Source: Pseudomonadota bacterium (GTDB lineage Bacteria > Pseudomonadota > Gammaproteobacteria > Acidiferrobacterales > Acidiferrobacteraceae). From it: a stretch of 64,000 bases of DNA. This document shows positions 31,319 through 40,330 of this stretch, in pieces. The stretch covers positions 16,414 through 80,413 of the forward strand of contig JAKAXM010000009.1 in assembly GCA_021816625.1 (NCBI GenBank), read 5' to 3'. The translations under genes and the position numbers were made by a program. The notes under the pieces are model-generated. The model made no database searches, was not told the DNA's origin, and saw only the letters and a list, made by a program, of their open reading frames with translations. How positions within the stretch are numbered: position 1 is the first letter of the stretch; each line of letters starts with the position of its first letter.

Positions 31319-31866
31319 TCGCCTTGGTACACATAGCCCAGTTGCGTCTCCAGAGTCCCTTGCGCGCTCATGATGAACTCGCACAACTCGCGTACGGCGC
31401 CGTAGCCGCCCCGCTCGCGGGTCACCCAGTGGGCCCGGTCGCGCACGAGGGGGTGGCCATCGGCTACTGTGACCCCAAAGCCCACCGACTCCATGGCCGG
31501 AAGGTCGATGACATCATCCCCCATGAAGGCGGCCGCGTCGGCGGCAATACCGTGTTCGGCAAGCAATGTCTGGACGGCGGCCCGTTTGTCGCGGCAACCT
31601 TGCACCACGATCGCAATCCCGAGATCCGCGGCGCGGTGCGTCACTGCCTGCGAGCGGCGCCCCGTGACGAGGCCGACCAGCACCCCGCTCGCCATCAGCA
31701 TCTTGAGTCCATGCCCATCTCGGCTGTGGAAGGCCTTGATCTCGTCGCCGGAGTCGCTCAGCAGCAGCCGCCCATCGGTCAAGACCCCATCCACATCCAA
31801 GAGCAGCAGACGGGTATGGCGCGCCGCCTGGGCCGCGATTTCGGCTGCCGCGCGCTCTGTCGTCAT
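31297..31866 (-). CDS. kdsC: KDO-8-phosphate phosphatase KdsC
   Basis: HAD motif 'RLLLLDVDGVLTDGRL', 'FMGDDVIDLPAMESVGFGVTVADGHPLVRDRAHWVTRERGGYGAVRELCE'. Confidence 0.96.
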   Translation of the reverse strand: MTTERAAAEIAAQAARHTRLLLLDVDGVLTDGRLLLSDSGDEIKAFHSRDGHGLKMLMASGVLVGLVTGRRSQAVTHRAADLGIAIVVQGCRDKRAAVQTLLAEHGIAADAAAFMGDDVIDLPAMESVGFGVTVADGHPLVRDRAHWVTRERGGYGAVRELCEFIMSAQGTLETQLGYVYQGECPWAGG

Positions 31867-32864
31867 ACAACCCCGGCGCGTAGGAGGTCGTTCATGTTGA
31901 GGGCGCCCACGACGCGCTGCGCCTCATCCACGACGAACAGCCCTGAGATGTTATGGGCGCGCAACACGGCTACGACCTCTGCGGCGAGATGGTCCGCCTG
32001 CGCTGTCTTGGGGTGGCGAGTCATCACGTCGCTGATCCGGGCCTTGTAGACATCCACGCCCCGATTGAGCGCGCGGCGCAGGTCGCCATCCGTAAAAATA
32101 CCGCATAAGCGCCCAGCGTCGTCTACGACCGCGGTCATACCGAGCCCCTTGCTGCTCATTTCGACTAAGGCGTCCGGCAGGCTCGCGCCTACCGACACCT
32201 GAGGGACCTGCTCGCCCTTGTGCATGATGTCGGCGATGTAGACGAGCAGTCGCCGGCCGAGCCGCCCCCCTGGGTGGGAGCGCGCGAAATCCTCGGGTGT
32301 AAAGCCCCGCGTCTCGTAAAGGGCGATCGCGAGGGCGTCGCCCATAGCTAAGGCCGCGGTCGTGCTGGCGGTGGGCGCGAGATCGAGTGGGCAGGCCTCT
32401 TTGGCCACCGCGACTAGCAGATGGACGTCCGATTGGCGGGCCAGACTCGATGTCGGGGCCCCGGTCAGCGCGAGCAGCCGGACGCCCATCCTTTTAATGA
32501 TGGGTAGTATGGTCAGTATCTCGGCGGTCTCGCCCGAATGGGAGATGGCCAGAACCACGTCCTCGGGGGTGATCATGCCGAGATCACCGTGGCTCGCCTC
32601 GCCTGGGTGTACAAAAAAGGCCGGCGTGCCGGTACTCGCCAAAGTCGCTGCGATCTTGCCACCGATATGGCCCGATTTGCCCATGCCGACGACGACCACG
32701 CGCCCCGCGCAATCGAAGAGCAGGCGACAGGCGTCGGCAAAGCTCGTATCGAGCCCGGCGGCCAGGGCCGCGAGGGTATCGGCCTCCAAGTCGAGGACGC
32801 GCCGGCCGAGGGCGAGCAGCGCGCTGGGTTCCGGGTTGGGTCGCAGAGGGTGACGGGCTTCCAT
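31863..32864 (-). CDS. kdsD: Arabinose-5-phosphate isomerase KdsD
   Basis: SIS domain 'RVVVVGMGKSGHIGGKIAATLASTGTPAFFVHPGEASHGDLGMI' plus two CBS domains; ATG at 32864. Confidence 0.96.
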   Translation of the reverse strand: MEARHPLRPNPEPSALLALGRRVLDLEADTLAALAAGLDTSFADACRLLFDCAGRVVVVGMGKSGHIGGKIAATLASTGTPAFFVHPGEASHGDLGMITPEDVVLAISHSGETAEILTILPIIKRMGVRLLALTGAPTSSLARQSDVHLLVAVAKEACPLDLAPTASTTAALAMGDALAIALYETRGFTPEDFARSHPGGRLGRRLLVYIADIMHKGEQVPQVSVGASLPDALVEMSSKGLGMTAVVDDAGRLCGIFTDGDLRRALNRGVDVYKARISDVMTRHPKTAQADHLAAEVVAVLRAHNISGLFVVDEAQRVVGALNMNDLLRAGVV

Positions 32865-32954
32865 GCCCTGGAGTATAACGAAAAAAACCCTCGCCGGGTC
32901 CCTAAAGCGCAAACCGCGGCGCGTTATAATGGCGTCATCATGGGGGAGGGAACC

Positions 32955-33392
32955 GTGGAACCATTTCTTGCTGTGCTGCGCCACCATGCCTACGACCCGG
33001 GGGCGCGTCCCGACCCGGCCTTGGATGAGGCCCTGGCTCGCTTGGGCGGGGTGCTCGCGCACCTCGCAGGGGCCCTGGAGGTCGAGTATGTGGGGCCGTT
33101 CGTGGGTCTCGGGGCCGGCCGGGAGGCCTTTTGCCTGGCCGTGCGGGCCCATGAGGAGGCCCCAGGCGTACGGGTTTGGGGGGCGCGCGTCTGTAGCGCC
33201 GCCCCTCACCGAGGGCTCGCCGCGCACTGGGATTTGGGTGCCGTGGCCCGGTTGCGCAAGCCTGTGCTGGCGCGCGCCTTGCCTGGTTTTCTGTCCGGTT
33301 ACTATAGCGCCGTGCAAGCTGCGGCCAAGGCCGACACAAAGGCCGGCCGGCGGCTTCTTACGCTGGTCGCGGCCTTAGGCGGCGGCGATTGA
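32955..33392 (+). CDS. Hypothetical protein upstream of ABC exporter
   Basis: GTG 32955 'MEPFLAVLRHHAYDPGARPDPALDEAL...' preceded by purine-rich 'gggggaggg'; alternative ATG 32940. Overlaps ABC ATPase start. Confidence 0.7.
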   Translation: MEPFLAVLRHHAYDPGARPDPALDEALARLGGVLAHLAGALEVEYVGPFVGLGAGREAFCLAVRAHEEAPGVRVWGARVCSAAPHRGLAAHWDLGAVARLRKPVLARALPGFLSGYYSAVQAAAKADTKAGRRLLTLVAALGGGD

Positions 33393-34129
33393 GCGCGCCC
33401 GCTGCGATCGAGGTCACTGATCTCAGTAAGCGCTACGGGGCCGTGACCGCTGTGGCATCTCTGAGCTTTGCGTTGGAGGGCGGTCAGGTGCTGGGTCTGC
33501 TTGGGGGTAACGGGGCCGGCAAGACCACGACGCTTGCGATGCTGATGGGCCTGTTATTGCCGACCACCGGCACTATCCGTGTTTTGGGCGAGGACCTGCT
33601 CCGCCACCGTTACCGGGTGCTCGCGCAGATCAATTTTTCATCGCCCTATGTCGATCTTCCCCATCGCCTGACGGTCTATCAGAACCTGCGGGTCTATGCG
33701 GGCCTCTATGGTGTACCCGATTCCCGGATGCGCATCCGCGAGCTTGCCCGCGATCTCGATCTAGAAGGTCTGCTCGATCGTCCGTACGGGCGGCTGTCGG
33801 CGGGCCAGCGTACCCGCGCCTCCCTCGCGAAGGCCTTGATCAACCGACCGCGGCTCTTGTTGCTCGATGAACCCACGGCCTCTCTCGATCCCGATACGGC
33901 CGATCGGCTACGCAGTTATCTGCGCGATTATCAGAAAGCGAGTGGCGCCGCCGTGGTGCTGGCCTCGCACAATATGCCCGAGGTCGAGCGTTTGTGTGAT
34001 GACGTGATCATGTTGCGTCATGGGCAGATATTCGATCGCGGTCGGCCCGCGGATCTGATCGCAAAGTACGGCCGCGAAACTCTCGAGGAGGTTTTTCTGG
34101 ATATGGCGCGTGGGCGCGATCAGTTATGA
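33389..34129 (+). CDS. ABC-2 type transporter ATP-binding protein
   Basis: Walker A 'GLLGGNGAGKTTTLAMLMGLL', signature 'GRLSAGQRTRASLAKALI', Walker B 'LLLLDEPTASLDPD'; TTG start. Confidence 0.93.
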   Translation: MSAPAAIEVTDLSKRYGAVTAVASLSFALEGGQVLGLLGGNGAGKTTTLAMLMGLLLPTTGTIRVLGEDLLRHRYRVLAQINFSSPYVDLPHRLTVYQNLRVYAGLYGVPDSRMRIRELARDLDLEGLLDRPYGRLSAGQRTRASLAKALINRPRLLLLDEPTASLDPDTADRLRSYLRDYQKASGAAVVLASHNMPEVERLCDDVIMLRHGQIFDRGRPADLIAKYGRETLEEVFLDMARGRDQL

Positions 34130-34935
34130 GAGGCGCGAACAGCGCCGCAATGCGGCGTGTCGGGGCGATGATCGAGCGGTATTTCTATCTCCTGAAGGGT
34201 TCCTGGCCACGGGTCATAGAGCTTGCTTACTGGCCAACGATGCAGATCGTCCTGTGGGGCTTTTTGAGCGAGTATCTCGTCGCACACAGCAGTTACTTGG
34301 CCCAGGCCTCGGGGGTCCTGCTAGCGGCGGCGCTACTATGGGATGTCATGTTCCGGGGGCAGCTTGGGGTCTCGGTCGTATTTTTCGAGGAGCTCTACTC
34401 GCGTAATCTCGGACACCTCTTTGCAAGCCCCTTGCGCCCTTATGAGCTTGCGGGGGCGCTCTTTGCCATTAGCCTCTTGCGGACCCTGATCGGCAGCGGC
34501 ATGGCGGCCTTGTTTGCGTTCTGGTTCTACCACTTTCCCATTTGGCAGATGGGCTTCATGCTGGTTGCGTTTTTCTTGAACCTGATCGTCATGGGCTGGT
34601 CGATTGGTCTCGTGGTGGCAGGGCTCGTGCTGCGCTATGGTCTGGGTGCCGAGAACTTGGCTTGGGCCGCGATTTTCGCCATTGCGCCCCTGAGCGGGAT
34701 CTACTACCCGATTTCGGTCCTGCCGGCACCCCTGCAGCTGATCGCTCATATGCTGCCCGCAGCCTATGTCTTCACGGCGATGCGCGGCTTGCTGTTCCAG
34801 CACGTCTTTCTGGGACGGCCGCTCGCATTGGCGGCCGGGCTCAATGTCATCTATCTTGCGTTGGGTCTCGCCGTGTTTTTACGAACCTTCCATGACGCGC
34901 GTCTTCACGGCCGCCTCCTCAATTTGGGGGAATGA
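34126..34935 (+). CDS. ABC-2 type transporter permease
   Basis: ~6 hydrophobic segments, 'ERYFYLLKGSWPRVIELAYWPTMQIVLWGFLSEYL'; coupled to ATPase gene. Confidence 0.9.
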   Translation: MRGANSAAMRRVGAMIERYFYLLKGSWPRVIELAYWPTMQIVLWGFLSEYLVAHSSYLAQASGVLLAAALLWDVMFRGQLGVSVVFFEELYSRNLGHLFASPLRPYELAGALFAISLLRTLIGSGMAALFAFWFYHFPIWQMGFMLVAFFLNLIVMGWSIGLVVAGLVLRYGLGAENLAWAAIFAIAPLSGIYYPISVLPAPLQLIAHMLPAAYVFTAMRGLLFQHVFLGRPLALAAGLNVIYLALGLAVFLRTFHDARLHGRLLNLGE

Positions 34936-35875
34936 GGTGAGATTGCCGCCGGCGCACTCGCGCGAAGGTGTCGACCAAGACATCGGTGGTGCGCGCAAAC
35001 CGCGGGCGCCAGCCAAGCAGGACGCGGGCGCGGGTCGTGTCGAGGATGAGGGGGCGATCGAGGCCCGCGGTCCAGGCCGGATCTGGGCCTATGCCAGCGT
35101 AACGAAACGCCCATTTTGCCGCTAGCCTCGCAAGTTTTGGGTCGATGCCGATCGCGAACCCGTGCACGCATTTCTGCATGGCTTGGAAGGACAGGGCGTC
35201 CGCGCAGGCGAGGTTCAAGGCCCCCGTCGCTTCCGAAAAGATCGCGGCCGCAATCGCGGCGGCGACATCGTGTTCGTGGACGATCTGCAAAAGCGGCGCG
35301 GGCTCGGGCAGCTTTGGATAAAAGGGTAGGCGCAGCGTGCCCCGCAAAAAGGGTTGGGCGTGAGGGCCGAGAATGATGTGCGGGCGTAAGCGCAGTGCAG
35401 AGAGCCCACCCCGTTCGGCGGCCATGACCAGCTCTTCGGCCTGCGCCTTGTCTTCGGCGTAACGAAAACCGGGCAAAGGTGCAAGCGGCGCCGATTCCGT
35501 GAGCGCACGCGCGCTCGTACCATAGACCGATGCGCTAGACAGCTGGATGAGGCGCGCGCCGGGGTTTAATGCATCCAGGACGGCGCGCGTGCCATCGATA
35601 TTGATCCCATGCGCGAGACGGCGGTCATGGCGGTCGCGTCGGAGGTGCCCCTCGATCACAACAAACGCCATGTGCACTACGGCGTCGGCGGTTTTGATGG
35701 CCGTGCGCAAGGCGCGATCGCGTACATCGCCGGTCAAGATCTGCAGGTGCGAGTCGCGATCGGCGACTGGCCGTCGGTCATGCGCGATCAGTTGGGTGAT
35801 GCGCGGGTCGCGCAAGAGCTCTGGGATGAGGACGCGGCCGAGGCAGCCGGCTGCGCCCGTTACAAGGACGCGCAT
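34919..35875 (-). CDS. NAD(P)-dependent epimerase/dehydratase (SDR)
   Basis: 'MRVLVTGAAGCLGRVLIPELL', 'LIQLSSASVYG', 'YAEDKAQAEELV'; convergent 17-bp overlap with the permease. Confidence 0.9.
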   Translation of the reverse strand: MRVLVTGAAGCLGRVLIPELLRDPRITQLIAHDRRPVADRDSHLQILTGDVRDRALRTAIKTADAVVHMAFVVIEGHLRRDRHDRRLAHGINIDGTRAVLDALNPGARLIQLSSASVYGTSARALTESAPLAPLPGFRYAEDKAQAEELVMAAERGGLSALRLRPHIILGPHAQPFLRGTLRLPFYPKLPEPAPLLQIVHEHDVAAAIAAAIFSEATGALNLACADALSFQAMQKCVHGFAIGIDPKLARLAAKWAFRYAGIGPDPAWTAGLDRPLILDTTRARVLLGWRPRFARTTDVLVDTFARVRRRQSHLIPPN

Positions 35876-36945
35876 GTCGCAAACGCCGGGAGCACCTGAT
35901 CGCCTAGCAAGGCGAGGGCGCGGCGGTTGTCGGCGGTGGGGCTCGCCCCGGCGCCCACGGCGCAGAGCAGATGGTCGACGCCCGCATCCGCGTACACTTG
36001 CAGCCGTTTGCGACAATGCTCTGGGTCACCCGCGACGACCATACCGAGACGCTCCAAGACCGGCAGATTCACGCCACCGCGTAACAGGGGGGCAAGCGCG
36101 CCAAACTTGCGATAGTACTCGTAGCCGTTTTGCAGTTCCGACAGGATGGGGCCGGTAAGCCGCAAGAGCTCACGGTAGAACCATGTGATATTGGTGCGGG
36201 CGATGGCGCGCGCCTGCTGCCGGTCCGCAAGACAAAAGACACCGAGCGTCATGCCGACCCGCGGCCGCAATCCGCTCGAAGGTCCGTGGTGATGCGCAAA
36301 GGCCTCGCGATAACGGCGTATGTCTTCCTTGATCATGAACCACGGTTTGAAAGGTCCCGCGAGCACACCCAGACCCAGGCGGGCGGCGCGCTCAAAGCTC
36401 TCCGGGCTTACCGCCGCCATCCACAGGGGAGGATGGGGGCGCTGCACCACGCGCGGGCGCACGTGGATGTCTTGAAACTGAAAGTGGCGTCCCGCGAAGC
36501 TGATCGGGTCTGCGTCACTAAAGGCTTGCAAGAGGACTTCGAGGCCTTCGGCGACCAGGGTGCGGCTTTCTTCCGGACGAACGCCGAAGGCCCCGTATTC
36601 CTTGGGCGAAAATCCACGGCCCACACCCAGTTCTAGCCGGCCCCCGGAGAGGATGTCCAGGGTGGCGGCCCGCTCGGCGATCTGGAGCGGGTGATGGTAG
36701 GGTAGCGGAACGATGCCAAGCCCCAGCCGGATGCGGCGGGTCCGTTGGGCGGCGGCGGCCAGGAACAGATCCGGGGCCGAGCTGTGGCCGTATTCCGGCA
36801 TAAAGTGGTGCTCGGTGAGCCAGGCTGTGTGAAAACCCAGGTCATCGGCAAGCGCGATCTCTTCGAGCGTTTCTTCGTAGACCTGACGCTCGGTGCGACC
36901 CGCGAACGCGGGTACGGCAAGCTCGTAGAAAAGATCGAATTCCAT
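35860..36945 (-). CDS. LLM-class flavin-dependent oxidoreductase (luciferase-like)
   Basis: 'EFDLFYELAVPAFAGRTERQVYEETLEEIALADDLGFHTAWLTEHHFMPEYGHSSAPDLFLAAAAQRTRRIRLGLGIVPLPYHHPLQIAERAATLDILSGGRLELGVGRG'. Confidence 0.95.
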   Translation of the reverse strand: MEFDLFYELAVPAFAGRTERQVYEETLEEIALADDLGFHTAWLTEHHFMPEYGHSSAPDLFLAAAAQRTRRIRLGLGIVPLPYHHPLQIAERAATLDILSGGRLELGVGRGFSPKEYGAFGVRPEESRTLVAEGLEVLLQAFSDADPISFAGRHFQFQDIHVRPRVVQRPHPPLWMAAVSPESFERAARLGLGVLAGPFKPWFMIKEDIRRYREAFAHHHGPSSGLRPRVGMTLGVFCLADRQQARAIARTNITWFYRELLRLTGPILSELQNGYEYYRKFGALAPLLRGGVNLPVLERLGMVVAGDPEHCRKRLQVYADAGVDHLLCAVGAGASPTADNRRALALLGDQVLPAFATCASL

Positions 36946-37100
36946 CGGAATGCCTAAGCTGCCCCCGGCCCATACGGTCTGGCGCGCATTGTAGTCGCTT
37001 GGCCCTGCGCGGTCGATGCGATGCACCCAAGCGCGATGGGTACCACGCGCGCGCCGCCCAAGCACGAAAGCCTTTAGCTACGCGCGAAGCCAAGCGGCAT

Positions 37101-37141
37101 AAAAAAGGGCGCAGCCGGGGCTATGCCCCCGCTGCGCCCGG
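37101..37141 (-). terminator. Rho-independent terminator of the beta-propeller lipoprotein gene
   Basis: Plus strand 'aaaaaagggcgcagccggggctatgcccccgctgcgcccgg': on the minus strand a GC-rich stem (gggcgcagcgggg/ccccggctgcgccc with small mismatch) followed by TTTTTT. Confidence 0.9.
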
Positions 37142-37162
37142 CAGGACAGGGATTGGCCCTTC

Positions 37163-39418
37163 CTAGTCTAGGCCGCCGGCCGGCACCGCCTGGACCGTAC
37201 AGGCGTTGGTCGGGTACTGCGCCAGGGTCGTGTAGGCCGTGCTCGCCATTTGACTAAAGGCCGGGACCGCGAGGGCTTGTATACTGCCGTTGTTGTAGTT
37301 TGGCGCCGTGCAATTATCGAGCACGTAGAGTGTTTTGCCGTTGTCGCTTAGGGCGAGCCCATAGGCGTTGGTGAAGTTGCCGGGGATCACCGTCGGAGTG
37401 GGGTTCCAGGCGCCATTTGCCGACAGCGGGTCTTGGCGCACAAAGACATCGAGTGCCCCCGTCTGGGTCGCCACGTACAGGCGCCGGCCCTTGGGACCCA
37501 TGACGAGCCCGAGCGGCTGGATGTTGCTGGTGGCGAGGTTCGGGTCGGCGCTTAGGGTGCCGTTTTGCGCATCGATCGAAAAGACCGAGACGGTGCCGTT
37601 CGTTTGCGAAGCGCCGTTGCCGTTATCCGAGACATAGAGGTGCCGTCCAGACGGACCGATAACGATGGTCCATGGGCCGACCCCGGTCCCGAAACTCGAC
37701 GTCGCGCCGCTGCCCGTTACAAACGACAGGGCACCGGTATCCGGGTCGATAGCGAAGGCGTCGACCATGTCACCTGCAAACTCCGCCGAGTACAGGAAGC
37801 GGCCCGTCGGGTCCGCCGCGAGCAACATCGGGTAGTCGCCGTAAGTGCCGGTCGTAAACCCGCTGCTAAACGCGGTCGGAGCCCCCTGGTTCAGGTCATA
37901 GCCATCTATCGTGCCGGGACAATTACTGCCCGTCGTGTTGTCGTAGCAGCTATTCGCCACGTACAGATAGCGATCGGAGGGGTCAAGCGCCACGCCCATG
38001 GGGCTTTGGCCCGCAGCCAGGGAGTTCGGGCTCCCAAGCGACCCATTGGGCGTTGCCATCGGGAATGAGGTCACGTCCCCAGGCCCTCCCTGCGCCCAGT
38101 CGGAGGCATAGAGGTTGAGGCCGTCTGGGGCGATCGCGGCGGCGCTCGGCCCCTGATCTGCAATATTGGTCGTGCAGGCGTTGCAAGTCGTGCTAATGAC
38201 CGGCGTACCGAGCAAACCGTTCTGCTGCGCCGGATAGGCGGCAATGGCGGTCGTCGACTGATCTACCACATAGAGGCTCGGTGACTGCATGGTCACCGTG
38301 ACCGGCAAACAAAATGGTGCCTGTGGGGACAAGCGCGTACGCAGCACCGAGCTCATAACTCCGGGACTGCCGTTTTGCGGGATGCTGTAGGCGAACAGGT
38401 CATCGCGGCTGCTATTGGTCACAAAGACGTAATGGCCGGCGGGCGATGCGCTAATGCCCTCGGCCGTGCCCGTGGTCGTGGTAGGCGGCGCCGCACTTGC
38501 GCTGACCGTGCCGTTACCTATGGTAAAAAATGCCGTTTCCATTTCACCAGAATCGTCGCCGGTGACAGAGAGCGTATCGCCGGCCACCGCAAGCCCGACT
38601 GGCGCAAGGCCGCTTGGCAAGGTCGCTTGGCCGGTTTGGGTGAGCGCGCCGCCGCTGCCCGGGGTAAAGACCGTCACGGTACCTTGGGTAAGTACGTAGA
38701 GATGGCCAGCACTGTCTGTCGTGCCGGCAATAAGACCACTCACGGGTGTGGTGTTCCCGGTGGCCGTGAGACTGCTGCCGGTGCTGTAACTTGTAATTCC
38801 ATTGGACGCGAGGGCGTATAGGATATTGGGGCCGGCCACGAGGCTCGCCGGCGCACCCGTTGCCGCAGTTGAGCCCGCTGCTGTCAGGGTGCCATCGCTT
38901 GCTATGGTAAAGGCCGTGATGTCGTCATTGCCCGTATTGAGGGCATAGAGGGTGCTGCCTACGATTGCAAGCGAGGCCGTCCCCGCGCCACTGCTCACGG
39001 CATTGTTGCCGCTGTTCAAGGGCGTGAGTTGGTTACTGTTCATGTTCCACCCGTAGGCCGATACGGTACCGCTTTGGTAGTTCGCGACGTAGACGTATTT
39101 TGCGCCGCTCGTGGCCACGGCGTCCGGTTGTTGTCCGGTGGGTACGTAACCCCGGTCGATCAAGGCTCCCGTCCAGGGGTCACGCAGGTAGATCTGGAGG
39201 CTATGAGTACCGGCCGGCACGAGGATCATCGAGGTCTGTGCGGGACCGGTTGCGAAGGTCTGCGCCGGCGCCGTATTCGCCGATCCCCCGGATGAAGAGC
39301 CCGCTCCGCCCGTGGGGGCCGAGGGGGTAGCCGACGATCCGGAACTCCCGGATCCCTGACATGCCGAAAGCAGTCCGCAAATGAGAACCGCTGCGACAAT
39401 GCGCCTATTCGAAGCCAT
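37163..39418 (-). CDS. Lactonase-like beta-propeller lipoprotein
   Basis: Lipobox 'ICGLLSACQGSGSSGSS', Ser/Gly-rich linker, repeated 'YVANYQSGTVSAYGWN...', 'YLYVANSCYDNTTG', 'HLYVSDNGNGASQTNGTVSVFSID' blades; SD 'ggaggt' before ATG 39418. Confidence 0.88.
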   Translation of the reverse strand: MASNRRIVAAVLICGLLSACQGSGSSGSSATPSAPTGGAGSSSGGSANTAPAQTFATGPAQTSMILVPAGTHSLQIYLRDPWTGALIDRGYVPTGQQPDAVATSGAKYVYVANYQSGTVSAYGWNMNSNQLTPLNSGNNAVSSGAGTASLAIVGSTLYALNTGNDDITAFTIASDGTLTAAGSTAATGAPASLVAGPNILYALASNGITSYSTGSSLTATGNTTPVSGLIAGTTDSAGHLYVLTQGTVTVFTPGSGGALTQTGQATLPSGLAPVGLAVAGDTLSVTGDDSGEMETAFFTIGNGTVSASAAPPTTTTGTAEGISASPAGHYVFVTNSSRDDLFAYSIPQNGSPGVMSSVLRTRLSPQAPFCLPVTVTMQSPSLYVVDQSTTAIAAYPAQQNGLLGTPVISTTCNACTTNIADQGPSAAAIAPDGLNLYASDWAQGGPGDVTSFPMATPNGSLGSPNSLAAGQSPMGVALDPSDRYLYVANSCYDNTTGSNCPGTIDGYDLNQGAPTAFSSGFTTGTYGDYPMLLAADPTGRFLYSAEFAGDMVDAFAIDPDTGALSFVTGSGATSSFGTGVGPWTIVIGPSGRHLYVSDNGNGASQTNGTVSVFSIDAQNGTLSADPNLATSNIQPLGLVMGPKGRRLYVATQTGALDVFVRQDPLSANGAWNPTPTVIPGNFTNAYGLALSDNGKTLYVLDNCTAPNYNNGSIQALAVPAFSQMASTAYTTLAQYPTNACTVQAVPAGGLD

Positions 39419-40330
39419 GACATACCTCCACAATGGGGATGAGACCGCTCTACCGTGCTGGGCAGTCTGGGCTCTGCAGGCTCTAGCGTATATCGGTCCG
39501 AAGGCGGATATATGTGAATTCAATATCATGGAAATATAGGCAAGAGTTAGGAACTATTGGCACGAATCGCGCATACGCGGTGTTTTGTCCCTGGTGAAAG
39601 GCAAAATCCGCATGTTGCGTACACCCCGTGTGTACGCTGTCTAAAATCGCCAACGGCAGAGCTTGCTGGCGTAGCGCAATGCGATAGGCGTCAAGCTCAG
39701 CCGAGGTCAGGCGGGGGCAGGTTCGCCCGTTCCGGCACGTCCCACAGGACCCATAGGAAAGCCATTAGACCAATATTTTGTTGGGGAAATTCCGTTTAAT
39801 GCCGACAGGCAAGCCGTAATGGCCGCATAGGGCCGATCCTGGTAGCTTGCGCTCCCGGCGCCCATCGCGTTTTGCCTCGGCCACCGGCGCCCGTCTGCTT
39901 CCCATCACTTCCCTGACGACTCATGCATGGCCACCGTGCGAGGTGCGCTTGAAGCGCTGTGGAAGTCGTCCCGGGGGTACTGGGCATGCTGCCGTGCTTG
40001 GAAGGCCGCCCCGTGGTCGACGGTGGTGCTTGGAGACGGAGGCTTTGCGCAGCGCCTTAAGCACGAGATCATAGGCTATGCGATCCGAAAGCCACTAACC
40101 GAGCACCCGGCGTGTCTTAAGGCGATGATCATCGCCAGGTACAGCCGGGCCTCGGGAGCGCCAACGTATATCCTGGCCACGCAAAGCCTACGCCCGCTGC
40201 CGGACCCACCGCGGCTGCCGTAGACGAGGCGCCCGCGCCCCGCCCCTTCGCGCGTCGACTCAAAACGCCCCCATGATCGTAAAGCGGGCACAGGTAAAGT
40301 GGTCCTCGCCCGTCTTGCGGCCTTCGCCCG

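Noticed and set aside
31324-32049. 241-aa plus-strand ORF over kdsC/kdsD
   Set aside because: Shadow of well-supported kdsC and kdsD; no family resemblance.
39797-40300. Possible transposase fragment or gene in the nhaA-side gap (e.g. 'TVVLGDGGFAQRLKHEIIGYAIRK')
   Set aside because: Short frames on both strands without a motif I can name; kept only as a degenerate region.
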